Notes under the pieces: model-generated
What the model was told of the DNA's origin: nothing
Seen by the model: only the letters and a program-made list of their open reading frames with translations
Database searches by the model: none
Position numbers and translations under genes: made by a program
Source: DATAQC01 sp046263055
GTDB lineage: Bacteria; Actinomycetota; Acidimicrobiia; Acidimicrobiales; AC-14
Direction: 5' to 3'
NCBI GenBank assembly: GCA_046263055.1
Contig: JBHELO010000073.1
Span: 1-64,000, forward strand
Length of the DNA: 64,000 nucleotides
Shown here: positions 47,422-55,911 of the stretch, piece after piece
How positions within the stretch are numbered: the stretch's first letter is position 1
Layout of the letters: every line of letters begins with the position of its first letter

Positions 47422-48684
47422 ATGAAGCCCATCCAACGCGCCCTGAGCGTGCTCACCGCAGCCGCGCTGCCGATCACCGGACTGGTCGTCTTCGCCGGGC
47501 CGGCGTCTGCCGCGACGGAGACGATCTCCTGCGGCGAGCAGGTCACCCACAGCCTGACGGCGGCCAACGACATCGGCCCCTGCCCGGCCGATGGTCTCGA
47601 CATCGTGGCCAGCGGGGTCACCGTCGACCTCGGGGGCCACACCGTCACGGGCGGCAACGCCACCAACACCACCACCAACGACTACGTCGGCATCCACCTC
47701 ATGGGCGTCAGCGGTGTGACCGTCCGCAACGGCACCGTGCAGGACTTCGACGCCGGCGTGTCGATCGAGGGTGGCTCCGGCAACACCGTCACGTCGATCA
47801 CCGCCCGGGACAACATCAGCCACTACGTGCTGACCACCGCCACCGGGTCGTACGGCCAGTGCGACTACGGCGACGGCATCCTGACCGACGGCTCGTCCAA
47901 CAACCGCATCCAGGGCAACCTGGTGATGCACAACGGCCCCTACGACGGCATCGGCCTCATCAACAACTCGGACGGCAACACCGTGGACGGCAACAGCGTC
48001 ACCAACAACGACGTGGCGAACCTCAACCCTGCCGGGAGCACCACCGTGTGCGGTACCGGCCAGGGGGCCATGCAGCTCGGCCGTGGGCACCAGGACATCG
48101 GCATCCGGCTCGAGGGGCCGGGCGACAACAACAACACCATCACCGGCAACCAGGTGGCCCACAACGAGTTCCGGGGCATCGCCGCCCTGCCCACCCTCTG
48201 CGGGGGGATGATGGGCATGCCGCCGGCGCCCAACACCAACAACACGATCAGCCGCAACAACGTCACCGACAACGGCTTCGGTGAGGGGAACGGCTCTGGC
48301 ATCGACATCATCGAGAACGGGCCCGCCGGCGTCTCGTGCCCGTCGGCGCCGAACACCATCGTGGACAACGTGTCCACCGCCAACTACGGGAGCGGCATCA
48401 CGATCGGCGGCCGGGGGACGGGCGGCAACACCGTCAACGGCAACGTGGTGCAGAACAACCGGGTCGACGGGATCCACGTCAACGGGCCCGAGGGCAGCAA
48501 CAACTCGGTCGCCGGCTCGCTCAACAACACGCTGGTGGGCAACCGCGGCAGCGGCAACGCCCACGACGACGGCTTCGACGGCAACGCCCAGTGTGACAAC
48601 AACCACTGGATGGCCAACCAGTTCCGTACCGTCAACCAGGCCTGCGTGGCCGCCGGTGGCGGGACGGGCATGGTCACCGGGTAG
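47422..48684 (+). CDS. secreted right-handed beta-helix protein (paralogue 2 of 3)
   Basis: 420 residues. AGGAGG lies 12 bases before the ATG, rather far. A Sec signal peptide ends at GPASAATE. The mature protein is a parallel beta-helix with many Asn-rich turns: DLGGHTVTGG, GVTVRNGTVQDFDAGVSIEGG, NNRIQGNLVMHNGPYDGI, DIGIRLEGPGDNNNTITGNQ. The cap CDNNHWMANQFRTVNQACV matches those of the other two paralogues. It is the only one of the three with a clear signal peptide, so it is likely a surface or secreted polysaccharide-interacting protein. A strong terminator follows. Confidence 0.8.
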   Translation: MKPIQRALSVLTAAALPITGLVVFAGPASAATETISCGEQVTHSLTAANDIGPCPADGLDIVASGVTVDLGGHTVTGGNATNTTTNDYVGIHLMGVSGVTVRNGTVQDFDAGVSIEGGSGNTVTSITARDNISHYVLTTATGSYGQCDYGDGILTDGSSNNRIQGNLVMHNGPYDGIGLINNSDGNTVDGNSVTNNDVANLNPAGSTTVCGTGQGAMQLGRGHQDIGIRLEGPGDNNNTITGNQVAHNEFRGIAALPTLCGGMMGMPPAPNTNNTISRNNVTDNGFGEGNGSGIDIIENGPAGVSCPSAPNTIVDNVSTANYGSGITIGGRGTGGNTVNGNVVQNNRVDGIHVNGPEGSNNSVAGSLNNTLVGNRGSGNAHDDGFDGNAQCDNNHWMANQFRTVNQACVAAGGGTGMVTG

Positions 48685-48720
48685 CTGCGGGCACCACCCG
48701 CGCTCGCCAGAGACGACGAT

Positions 48721-48746
48721 CGGCCCCGTCCACCCGGACGGGGCCG
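48721..48746 (+). terminator. strong hairpin terminator
   Basis: CGGCCCCGTCC (48721-48731) pairs perfectly with GGACGGGGCCG (48736-48746) around a four-base loop, 37 bases after the beta-helix stop. Confidence 0.75.
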
Positions 48747-48833
48747 GTCCGTCTGAGCACCCGACGGGTGCGGTGGGAGCCGGCCGTGTCCCCGATGACC
48801 GTTACCCTGGCCGGGGAGGGACTGACGAGCGAG

Positions 48834-49760
48834 ATGGAACAGCGGGAGCCGAGCATCGTCACCGGCGCAGGCCGGGGCATCGGCCGGGCCGTCGCGTTGG
48901 CGCTGGCCGCCGCCGGTCATCCGGTGTGCGCCAACGACACCGGCGTCGGGCTGGACGGCAGCCGACCCGACCCGGGGCCGGCGGAGGCGGTGGCGGCCGA
49001 GATCCGGGCCGACGGCGGCGACGCCCTGGCCGTCGGCACCGACGCCCGCACCCCCGAGGGGGCGGCGGCGGTGGTGGGCGCGGTGGAGCGCTGGGCGGGC
49101 CGGGCGCCGTCGGTGCTGGTCCACGCGGCCGGCACCCTGCGCGACGCCATGGTGCACACCGCCTCCGACGACGACTGGTCCGAGGTACTGGCGTCCCACC
49201 TGTCGGTGGCGGTGGAGCTGACCCGGGCCCTGGCCGGGGGCGTGCGAGCCCGCCGCTACGGCCGCATCGTGTACGTGGGCGGGGCCGCCGGGCTGGTGGG
49301 CAGCGTCGGCCAGGCCGCCTACGCGGTGGCCAAGGCCGGCCTGTTCGGGCTGACCCGGGCCGTCGCCCTGGAGATGGCCGGCCGCGACGTGTGCGTCAAC
49401 TACGTGGCCCCGTTCGCCTTCACCCGCATGACCGAGTCCATCCCCCCGGCCACCGATCAGCTCCGGGACTACCTCCGGGCGGCACCGCTGGCGTCGGCCG
49501 GGGACGTGGCGCCCCTCGTGGCCTGGCTCTGCTCGCCGGCGGCCGCCGGCGTCACCGGCCAGGTCTTCGGCGCCCGGGGGGCCGAGGTGGCCCTCTGGTC
49601 GCAGCCCCGGCCCGCCCTCCGCCTGGTGGAGGAGCGGGGATGGGACGACGCCGCCCTGGCGGCCGCCCGCCCCCGCCTGGACGCCGCCCTCGTCCCCCTC
49701 GAGTCCGAGTTCGACCTCTTCGGCGGCCCGCCGGTGGCGGTGGCGGGGCGGGGGGGATGA
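48834..49760 (+). CDS. short-chain dehydrogenase/reductase
   Basis: 308 residues from ATG 48834. The Rossmann motif TGAGRGIGRAVALALAAAG, the HAAGTLRD strand, the catalytic YAVAK (with the Ser region VGGAAGLVGSVGQ) and the family's C-terminal extension (ALWSQPRPALRLVEERGWDD...) are visible. The long tail resembles 3-hydroxyacyl-CoA dehydrogenases of multifunctional beta-oxidation proteins. It would oxidise a hydroxyacyl-CoA with NAD(P). It heads a four-gene operon in which each junction is an ATGA/GTGA overlap. Confidence 0.82.
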   Translation: MEQREPSIVTGAGRGIGRAVALALAAAGHPVCANDTGVGLDGSRPDPGPAEAVAAEIRADGGDALAVGTDARTPEGAAAVVGAVERWAGRAPSVLVHAAGTLRDAMVHTASDDDWSEVLASHLSVAVELTRALAGGVRARRYGRIVYVGGAAGLVGSVGQAAYAVAKAGLFGLTRAVALEMAGRDVCVNYVAPFAFTRMTESIPPATDQLRDYLRAAPLASAGDVAPLVAWLCSPAAAGVTGQVFGARGAEVALWSQPRPALRLVEERGWDDAALAAARPRLDAALVPLESEFDLFGGPPVAVAGRGG

Positions 49761-50482
49761 CCGGCGCCGGGGCCGGCCCGGGGGGCCGCCCGATGGAGGT
49801 GGCCGACGCCGCCGCCGCCCACGCCGTGGGGCCCGACTACGTGCGGGCGGTGGGCAAGGTCATCACCAGCCACGTCCGCAACGAGCTGGCGGGGGCGGCT
49901 GCCTTCGACGAGCCCGCCATCGCCCTGGCCCCGGCGGCGCCCGAGAAGTGGCTGGCGTGCCGGATCGCCATGGAGGAGTACGGCCACCACCTCAAGTTCT
50001 CGCGCCTGGCGTCCGAGCTGGGCCTGGAGGGGGCGGCCGGCGGGCGGGCCCTGTCCGTATTCGACTACGGGCTGACGTCGTGGACCGAGTTCGTGGTGTT
50101 GAAGGCGCTCGTCGACCTGGCCGAGGTGGTGCTCATGGAGGAGCTGGCGGCCTGCTCCTACCTGCCCCTGCGCCACCTCGTCGCCCGGCTCCTCCCCGAG
50201 GAGCGCTTCCACGTGTCGTTCGGCAAGGCCCGCACCCGGGAGCTGGCCGCCGATCCCGGCGCCCGGCCCGCCGTCCAGCAGGCGGTGGACGACCTGGTGG
50301 CCTTCACCGTGCCCTTCTTTGGCCGCAGCTCCTCGGCCAACAACGCCGAGTTCCGGCGCTGGGGCGTCAAGTCCATGACCAACGACGAGGCCCGGGCGGC
50401 GTGGGCCGCCCGCAGCCGGGAGGTCGTCGAGGGCGAGCTCGGCCTGCGGTTCCCGGACGCCGACCTGCACTGGGACGGGTGA
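49757..50482 (+). CDS. ferritin-like diiron protein, PaaA/PaaC-like
   Basis: 241 residues, ATG overlapping the SDR stop. A four-helix bundle with two carboxylate-histidine pairs is visible: E43 in HVRNEL, E74-Y-G-H77 in AMEEYGHH, E123/E128 in LAEVVLMEEL, and E149-R-F-H152 in LPEERFH. This is the pattern of phenylacetyl-CoA epoxidase subunits PaaA/PaaC (PF05138). With a full ligand set it could be catalytic (PaaA-like or BoxB-like) rather than the structural PaaC. The next two genes code for an unknown protein and an aryl-CoA ligase, so hydroxylation or epoxidation of an aryl-CoA is a fair hypothesis. Confidence 0.75.
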   Translation: MTGAGAGPGGRPMEVADAAAAHAVGPDYVRAVGKVITSHVRNELAGAAAFDEPAIALAPAAPEKWLACRIAMEEYGHHLKFSRLASELGLEGAAGGRALSVFDYGLTSWTEFVVLKALVDLAEVVLMEELAACSYLPLRHLVARLLPEERFHVSFGKARTRELAADPGARPAVQQAVDDLVAFTVPFFGRSSSANNAEFRRWGVKSMTNDEARAAWAARSREVVEGELGLRFPDADLHWDG

Positions 50483-51156
50483 GCTGGCGTGCGGTGGACG
50501 CCGAGGGGCGGGACCTGGCCACCGGGCGGCCCCCGTCGGGGCCCGGATGCCCCACCCCGGCCGCCGCCCTGGCCGCCACCCCGGTGGCGCCGTGGCCATT
50601 GCAGGTCGTGGACGACGGGGGCCGCCACCTGACCTTGGCCGGCGCCCTGGGCCCGGGGGGCTCGACGGTCGGGGCGCTCCTCGATGCCCTGGCCGCCACC
50701 CCGGAGGTGGGGGAGGAGGCGGGCTTGGAGGCGCTGGCCCGCGCCACGCCGGGGGGTCCGGTGGCGCTCCCCGTGGCGGTGGTCGCCCTGGACGCCGGCG
50801 TGGAGGCGGCCGGCCGGGTCGACGGGTCGTGGCTGGCCCGGGCGGGGGCAGCGCGCGACGACGCCCGCCGGGCCGTCCTGGCCGCCGGCCGCCACGCCGA
50901 CCTGGAGGCCGCCGTGCACGTCGCCATGCTGGTGGCCACCGAGCGACTCGACCCCCCCGACGACGCCGACGTGGCCGCCCACGTGGCCTCCGGCGCCCGG
51001 CTGTGGCTGCTGGCGGGGGCGGTGGCGTCCGCCCTGGCCGGGGTGCAGCCCGACCCCTTCGCCGGGTGGGCCCGCCTGGTGGCGGCCGGGTGGTGGCCGG
51101 TCGGGCCCAGCGGCGGCCGGTTGGTGGTGGCCGCCCCCGCTCGGCAGGACCGGTGA
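50479..51156 (+). CDS. unknown protein in the aromatic-CoA operon
   Basis: 225 residues from a GTG overlapping the diiron gene stop; its own stop overlaps the ligase start. The composition is Ala/Gly/Val-rich with an Asp-rich middle (RAGAARDDARRAV, ATERLDPPDDADVAAHV) and no cysteine pair, signal or transmembrane segment I would trust. It contains EAAVHVAMLVATERLDPP and SGARLWLLAGAVASALAG, which look helical. I do not recognise the family. Tight coupling on both sides implies a partner or subunit role with the diiron enzyme or the ligase. Confidence 0.6.
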   Translation: MSWRAVDAEGRDLATGRPPSGPGCPTPAAALAATPVAPWPLQVVDDGGRHLTLAGALGPGGSTVGALLDALAATPEVGEEAGLEALARATPGGPVALPVAVVALDAGVEAAGRVDGSWLARAGAARDDARRAVLAAGRHADLEAAVHVAMLVATERLDPPDDADVAAHVASGARLWLLAGAVASALAGVQPDPFAGWARLVAAGWWPVGPSGGRLVVAAPARQDR

Positions 51157-52706
51157 CGGCGTCCGCCAACCTGGCTGCCGTCCTCGAGGCGGGGGCGACG
51201 AGGGGCGGGTGGGGCGAGGACGTGGCCTTCCTGGCCGGAGATCGGGCGGTGACCCACGCCGAGGTGCACGACGGCGGGGCCCGGGCCGCGTCCGTCCTGG
51301 CCGGGCGCGGGGTGAGCCGGGGCGACGCGGTGCTGATGGCCCTGCCCGACGGGCCCGAGCTGGTCTGGGCCTTCCTCGGGGCCGTGCGCCTGGGGGCGGT
51401 GGCGGTGCTGGTGAACCCACGCCTCACGGTGGCCGACCACCGCCACTTGGCGGCCGACGCCGGCGCCCGGGTCGTGGTGTGCGATGCGGGCCTGGCCGCC
51501 CGCTTCGAGGGCCGGGCGGTGGTGCACGCCGACAGCCTGGAGGCGGCCCTAGGCCACCACCCGCCCGCGTCCCCGGCCGAGGTGGGCCCCGCCGAGGCCG
51601 CCTACGTCCAGTACACGTCGGGCACCACCGGGACGCCGAAGGGTGCCGTGCACGCCCACGGCCACCCGCCCGTGTACTTCGAGGCCTTCGCCCGCCGGGC
51701 CATCGCCCTGGACCGGGCCGACGTGGTCCTCTCCGTGTCCAAGCTGTACTTCGCCTACGGCCTCGGCAACGCCCTGTTCTTCCCGCTCCTGGCTGGCTGC
51801 CGGGCCGTGCTGCACGCCGCCCACCCGCGGCCCGATGATGTGGCCGATCTGGTCGGGCGGCACCGGGTCAGCGTGCTCTACAGCGTGCCCACCTTCTTCG
51901 CCCACCTGGTGGCCACCGGGCGGCCGGAGGCCCTGGCCTCGCTGCGGGTGGCGGTGTCGGCCGGCGAGCCGCTGGGGGTGGCCCTGGCCGAGCGGGTGCG
52001 GGCCTTCCTCGGCTGCCCCGTGCTCGACGGCATCGGCTCCACCGAGGTGGGCCAGACCTTCGCCAGCAACACCCTCGACGAATGGCGGGCCGGCACCGTG
52101 GGCCGGGCCCTCCCGCCCTACCGGGTCCGGGTGGGCGACGACGAGGGGCGGGAGGTGGGCCCCGGCCGGGTGGGCCTGCTGTGGGTGGCCGGCCCCACCC
52201 TGCTCCTGCGCTACGTGGGCCGGGACGCCGAGCCGCCGAACCGGCGCGGGGAGTGGCTGTGCACCGGTGACCGGGCCGAGCTCGACGGCGACGGTCGGGT
52301 GTGCCTCCGGGGGCGGGCCGACGACATCGAGCTGGTGGGCGGGATCTCGGTTTCGCCGCTGGAGATCGAGGCGGTGCTGGCCCGCCACCCGGCGGTCACC
52401 GAGGTGGCGGTGGCGGCGGTGGTGGCGGCCGACGGCTCGTCGTGCCTGCGGGCCTTCGTGGTGCCCGCCGCCGACCTGGCCCTCGACCTGGTGGCGGCCG
52501 ACGTGGTGGCCCTGGCCCGGGCCGAGCTGGCGCCGTTCAAGGTCCCCCGCTCGGTGACGTTCGTGGACGCCCTGCCCCGCACGCCCACCGGCAAGCTCCG
52601 CCGTTTCGTGCTGCGCGCCGGCGGCTGGCCGCCGGAGGAGGCCGGGGCAAGCAGACCGCCTCCGCCAACCGGGATCGGTTCGGCGGCGCCGGCGCCTGCT
52701 GACTGA
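51153..52706 (+). CDS. benzoate-CoA ligase-like aryl-CoA synthetase
   Basis: 517 residues. Adenylation motifs: YTSGTTGTPKGAVH, a central SVSKLYFAYGLGNALFFPL, LDGIGSTEVGQTFASN and CTGDRAELDGDGRVCLRGR, with GKLRR at the end. The YFAYGLGN and GIGSTE phrases are those of benzoate/2-aminobenzoate-CoA ligases. It would activate an aromatic acid with ATP and CoA. It ends the SDR/diiron/unknown/ligase operon and converges on the next beta-helix gene. Confidence 0.83.
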   Translation: MTASANLAAVLEAGATRGGWGEDVAFLAGDRAVTHAEVHDGGARAASVLAGRGVSRGDAVLMALPDGPELVWAFLGAVRLGAVAVLVNPRLTVADHRHLAADAGARVVVCDAGLAARFEGRAVVHADSLEAALGHHPPASPAEVGPAEAAYVQYTSGTTGTPKGAVHAHGHPPVYFEAFARRAIALDRADVVLSVSKLYFAYGLGNALFFPLLAGCRAVLHAAHPRPDDVADLVGRHRVSVLYSVPTFFAHLVATGRPEALASLRVAVSAGEPLGVALAERVRAFLGCPVLDGIGSTEVGQTFASNTLDEWRAGTVGRALPPYRVRVGDDEGREVGPGRVGLLWVAGPTLLLRYVGRDAEPPNRRGEWLCTGDRAELDGDGRVCLRGRADDIELVGGISVSPLEIEAVLARHPAVTEVAVAAVVAADGSSCLRAFVVPAADLALDLVAADVVALARAELAPFKVPRSVTFVDALPRTPTGKLRRFVLRAGGWPPEEAGASRPPPPTGIGSAAPAPAD

Positions 52707-52784
52707 ACCCGGTTCGGTTCGGTGGCTCAGGTCTGTGGCGTCGTGACAGGCAGGTCGACCGTGCAGAGGCCGGTCCGGTCCACC

Positions 52785-53972
52785 TCAGCCCATCGGGGGC
52801 GGCGGCGGGGTGGGGTGGGTGGTGGCAGTGGGCGACACGCACGGCTGGTTGGCGGTGGCGAAGGTGTTGTTCTGCCACGTGTTGCTGCCGCACGCCGGGG
52901 TGTTGCCGTCGAAGCCGTCGAACTGCCCGTTGCCGGAGCCACTGTTGCCGCTCAGCTTGTTGTTCGTGGGCCCGGGCGTGCCCGCACCGGCGGTGTCCAC
53001 CGAGATGCCGTTGGTCTTGTTGCCGTTGGCCACGTTGTCGGTGACGGTGGTGTTGGTGGGGGCGACGGGGGCCGCCACCGAGAACAGCCGAATGCCGCTG
53101 CCGTTGCCGCTGGTGCCGTTGCCGTTGCTCATGTTCTTGGTGATCACGTTGCCGTCGTTGCCGGGCGTACCCGCGCACCCCGTCTGGGGGTTGGCGCAGG
53201 TGGGCAGCACGACGATGCCGTCGGCCCCGCTGCCGGTCACCGTGTTGCCGGACACCGTGTTGGCGTTGGCCGCCGGGCCCTCGATGCGGATGCCCATGTC
53301 CTGGCGGCCGACGCTGGGGTCACCGGGGAGCATGTTGTTGTCGGTGACCACGTTGTCGAGGATCTGGTTCTGGCTCGACGCGCCGACCACGGAGATGCCG
53401 CTGAAGGGTCCGTTGCCCTTCACGGTGTTGCCCTGGATGGTGTTGCCGTTCGAGTCGCTCAGCGTGATGCCGTCGCCGTAGTCACCGTCCGGCTCGCCCA
53501 CGTTGGCCGAGACGGTGACGTTCTGCACCACGTTGTTGGCGCCACCGGCGATGGCCACTCCGGCCCCGAACCCGGTGATGGTGCCCTTGCGCACGGTGAC
53601 GCCCTTGACGTTGCGCAACAGGATGCCGGGAGCGCCGGCGCTGGCCGCCCCGTGGCCGGTGATCGTGTGGCCGCCGAGGTCGAGGACGACGTTGTCGGCG
53701 GTGACGATCAAGGCCGGCCCGCTGGTGCACGTGAGGTCACCGGCGAGGGTGGTGTTGGCGGAGACCTCCTGGCCGCAGGTCGCGCCCGAGTGCTCGCGGA
53801 TCGGGCCGTTGTAGTCGCCCTTCAGGAGCTTGGTGAGGACGGAGCGGGCGTCGGCCTTGGACGGGTGCCCGGGCGGCCCGCCATCGGTGGCCACCACCTT
53901 CCCGTTCGACGCCTTGACCCGGAATCCCCACGTCCCGTCGGTGCCCTGGAAGAGCTCCCCGCTGCCGGCCAT
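52785..53972 (-). CDS. DUF1508 domain fused to a right-handed beta-helix (paralogue 3 of 3)
   Basis: 395 residues. Residues ~5-58 form a DUF1508/YegP-like unit: ELFQGTDGTWGFRVKASNGKVVATDGG and SKADARSVLTKL. A beta-helix follows with the order seen in paralogue 1: LAGDLTCTSG, DLGGHTITG, GVTVRKGTITGFGAGVAIAGG, EPDGDYGDGITLSDSNGN, NGPFSGISV. The cap is CGSNTWQNNTFATANQPCV. No signal peptide is visible. DUF1508 units have an uncharacterised role, and the fusion is uncommon to my knowledge. AGGAGGGTGGCGG precedes the start. Confidence 0.78.
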   Translation of the reverse strand: MAGSGELFQGTDGTWGFRVKASNGKVVATDGGPPGHPSKADARSVLTKLLKGDYNGPIREHSGATCGQEVSANTTLAGDLTCTSGPALIVTADNVVLDLGGHTITGHGAASAGAPGILLRNVKGVTVRKGTITGFGAGVAIAGGANNVVQNVTVSANVGEPDGDYGDGITLSDSNGNTIQGNTVKGNGPFSGISVVGASSQNQILDNVVTDNNMLPGDPSVGRQDMGIRIEGPAANANTVSGNTVTGSGADGIVVLPTCANPQTGCAGTPGNDGNVITKNMSNGNGTSGNGSGIRLFSVAAPVAPTNTTVTDNVANGNKTNGISVDTAGAGTPGPTNNKLSGNSGSGNGQFDGFDGNTPACGSNTWQNNTFATANQPCVSPTATTHPTPPPPPMG

Positions 53973-54038
53973 CCGCCACCCTCCTGCTCGTGTCTGGGGC
54001 CGTACCGTAGCCGAGCGACCGGCCGGCGTGCCGGGCCG

Positions 54039-54299
54039 CTACGGCTGCTCGGGTGGCCGTTCCACCCGCTTGCGGGTGTCGGGTACCGCGTAGTGCTGCT
54101 CGGGGGCCAGCACCCAGTCGGGGAGCCCGTCCACGAGTCGGCGAAGGGGCTCGTGCTCGGACTCCACCACCAGCATCCGGGGCGACGAGTCCACCACCGC
54201 GGCGTCGGGCAGTCCGTGGACCCGGGCCACGTCGGCGTCGGGCATCGGACCCTCGCCCCGGTAGCGCAGGACGAACCGGGGCTTGGCCGGGGCCGGCAC
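54039..54299 (-). CDS. small protein resembling a free-standing subtilase propeptide (I9-like)
   Basis: 86 residues from a GTG that shares one base with the subtilase's TAG, so translation is coupled. The pattern is strand (PRFVLRYRG), helix-turn (PDADVARVHGLP), strand pair (AAVVDSSPRMLVVES), helix (EHEPLRRLVDGLPD), strand (WVLAPEQHYAVP). That matches the alpha/beta fold and the V-x-P-D-like C-terminal edge of inhibitor I9 propeptides. Stand-alone I9 proteins are known as subtilase inhibitors or folding helpers. The adjacent protease has an unrelated-looking N-terminal region, so this small protein may supply that function in trans. Structural resemblance is inferred by eye only. Confidence 0.55.
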   Translation of the reverse strand: MPAPAKPRFVLRYRGEGPMPDADVARVHGLPDAAVVDSSPRMLVVESEHEPLRRLVDGLPDWVLAPEQHYAVPDTRKRVERPPEQP

Positions 54300-55795
54300 T
54301 ACGACGGCTCGGGCAGCCCGTGGCCCTCGAACGTGGGCCCGAAGCCGAGGGAGACGGCGGTGGCCAGCACCGCCTTGGCGATGGCATCGGAGCGGTTGGC
54401 ATCCCGCTTCATCTTCACGACGGGGGAGCCGGCGATGGCCCGGGCCGCCGCCCCGGTGGCCGCCGGGCAGGCCATGGACGTCCCGCTGATCTCGGCGTAG
54501 CCACCGGGATACGTGGACATGATGCCCACCCCCGGCCCGGTGAGGTCCATCTGGGGCCCGACGTTGGAGAAGGAGGCGATGAAGTCGGCCTTGTCCGTCC
54601 CGTAGGGGGCGGCGATGTCGTCGGCCCCGGTGGAGTTGGACGGGAAGGTGCCCTTGCGCCCGGTGGCCGACACGGCCAGCGCCGAGTCCTCGAAGGCGGG
54701 GAAGCTGATGGCGGCCCGGTCGTCGTTCCCGGCGGCGATGATGCACAGGCTGCCGGCGGCCCGGGCGTCGTCCACCGCCGCCTTGAGCACCGGGTCGGGC
54801 TGCCCGCCCCCCAGGCTCATGTTGAGCAGGTCGCACTTGTCGGCCACCGCCTGGTCGATGGCCTTGGCGATGGCGAAGCTCGACGCGCCGCCCTGGCCCT
54901 GGCCGAAGACGCGGTAGGCCCGCAGCGTCACCCCCGGCGCCACGCCCCGGAGGCCGGTCGGCGGGCTCCCGTGCGCGGCCACGATCCCGGCCACGTGCGT
55001 GCCGTGGCCCTTGCCGTTGTCGGCGTAGTCGGTGGGGTCCTCGCCCTGGACGGTGTTGGCCCCCCCGGCGATGGTGAGGTCGGGGTGGGGGCCGGAGCCG
55101 GTGTCCACCACGCCCACCGTCACGCCCGCACCGACCCCGTCGGCGGCGTTGCCGTAGAAGTGGCGCAGCCCGTCGGTGTAGCCGAGGTCGAGCGGGGCGA
55201 GCGTGATCTTGGTGCCGTTCTTCACGGTGACCGACTTCTTGATCAGGCTCCAGTGGGCGTCGCTCGGGTACACGTACAGCCGCTGCAGCTTCACGCTGGC
55301 CGCGCCCAGGGCCAGGCTGACGGTCCCGTCGGGGCCGGTCACGCCCTGGGCTCCGGACTTGGCCGCGAAGTCCACGAAGGCGACGACGATGGCGTTGGCC
55401 AGCGGCGCCCCGCCGGCCTTGGACACGACCTGGATGGTGATGGCGCCGGCCGCCGCCGCCCGGCGGGACCCGCCCGCCGCTTCCACCACCTGCTCGGGGG
55501 CGACGACGGCCGGCGTGTACCAGACCACCGGGACGAGTCGCAGCCCCGGGTGGGCGGCCCGCAGGGCGAGGACGGACGCCGGCACCAGCTCCAGCAGCTT
55601 GGCGCCGTCGGGCCCGATCGAGTCCAGTACCCGGACCGGCACCTGGCGGTTGGCGACGGTGAGGCGGTCGGTGCCCACCGCTTCGTGGGCGCTGCGCAGG
55701 AACCCCTGCAGCTCGGGGTTGGTCGTCCTGGCCGGGGCCCGCAGGCCCCTGGGCGGGAGGAGGACGTACTGCGCGGTATCGGAGGTCTTGGCCAC
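54299..55795 (-). CDS. subtilisin-family serine protease (S8) with N-terminal accessory domains
   Basis: 498 residues from GTG 55795 with AAAGGGA upstream. Catalytic triad: D231 (GVVDTGSGPHPDL), H264 (GKGHGTHVAG) and S440 (SGTSMACPAATG); the oxyanion asparagine is in IIAAGNDD. Residues ~1-115 (AQYVLLPPRGLRAP, LLELVPASVLALRAAHPGL) form an unrecognised N-terminal domain. Residues ~120-200 (ITIQVVSKAGGAPLANAIVVAFVD) look like a carboxypeptidase-regulatory-type beta sandwich. No signal peptide is present, so the enzyme may act inside the cell or leave by another route. It is followed, with a one-base overlap, by a small I9-like protein. Confidence 0.88.
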   Translation of the reverse strand: MAKTSDTAQYVLLPPRGLRAPARTTNPELQGFLRSAHEAVGTDRLTVANRQVPVRVLDSIGPDGAKLLELVPASVLALRAAHPGLRLVPVVWYTPAVVAPEQVVEAAGGSRRAAAAGAITIQVVSKAGGAPLANAIVVAFVDFAAKSGAQGVTGPDGTVSLALGAASVKLQRLYVYPSDAHWSLIKKSVTVKNGTKITLAPLDLGYTDGLRHFYGNAADGVGAGVTVGVVDTGSGPHPDLTIAGGANTVQGEDPTDYADNGKGHGTHVAGIVAAHGSPPTGLRGVAPGVTLRAYRVFGQGQGGASSFAIAKAIDQAVADKCDLLNMSLGGGQPDPVLKAAVDDARAAGSLCIIAAGNDDRAAISFPAFEDSALAVSATGRKGTFPSNSTGADDIAAPYGTDKADFIASFSNVGPQMDLTGPGVGIMSTYPGGYAEISGTSMACPAATGAAARAIAGSPVVKMKRDANRSDAIAKAVLATAVSLGFGPTFEGHGLPEPS

Positions 55796-55911
55796 GAACG
55801 GGTCCCTTTCGCCAGGCGAGCGTTCCCGCCAGAGGAACGTGCAGGGGAACTGTCGCGCACTTGCGCCTGGCGCGCCATGGCATGGCCGCCCGACGCCGGG
55901 GCGACGCCGGG

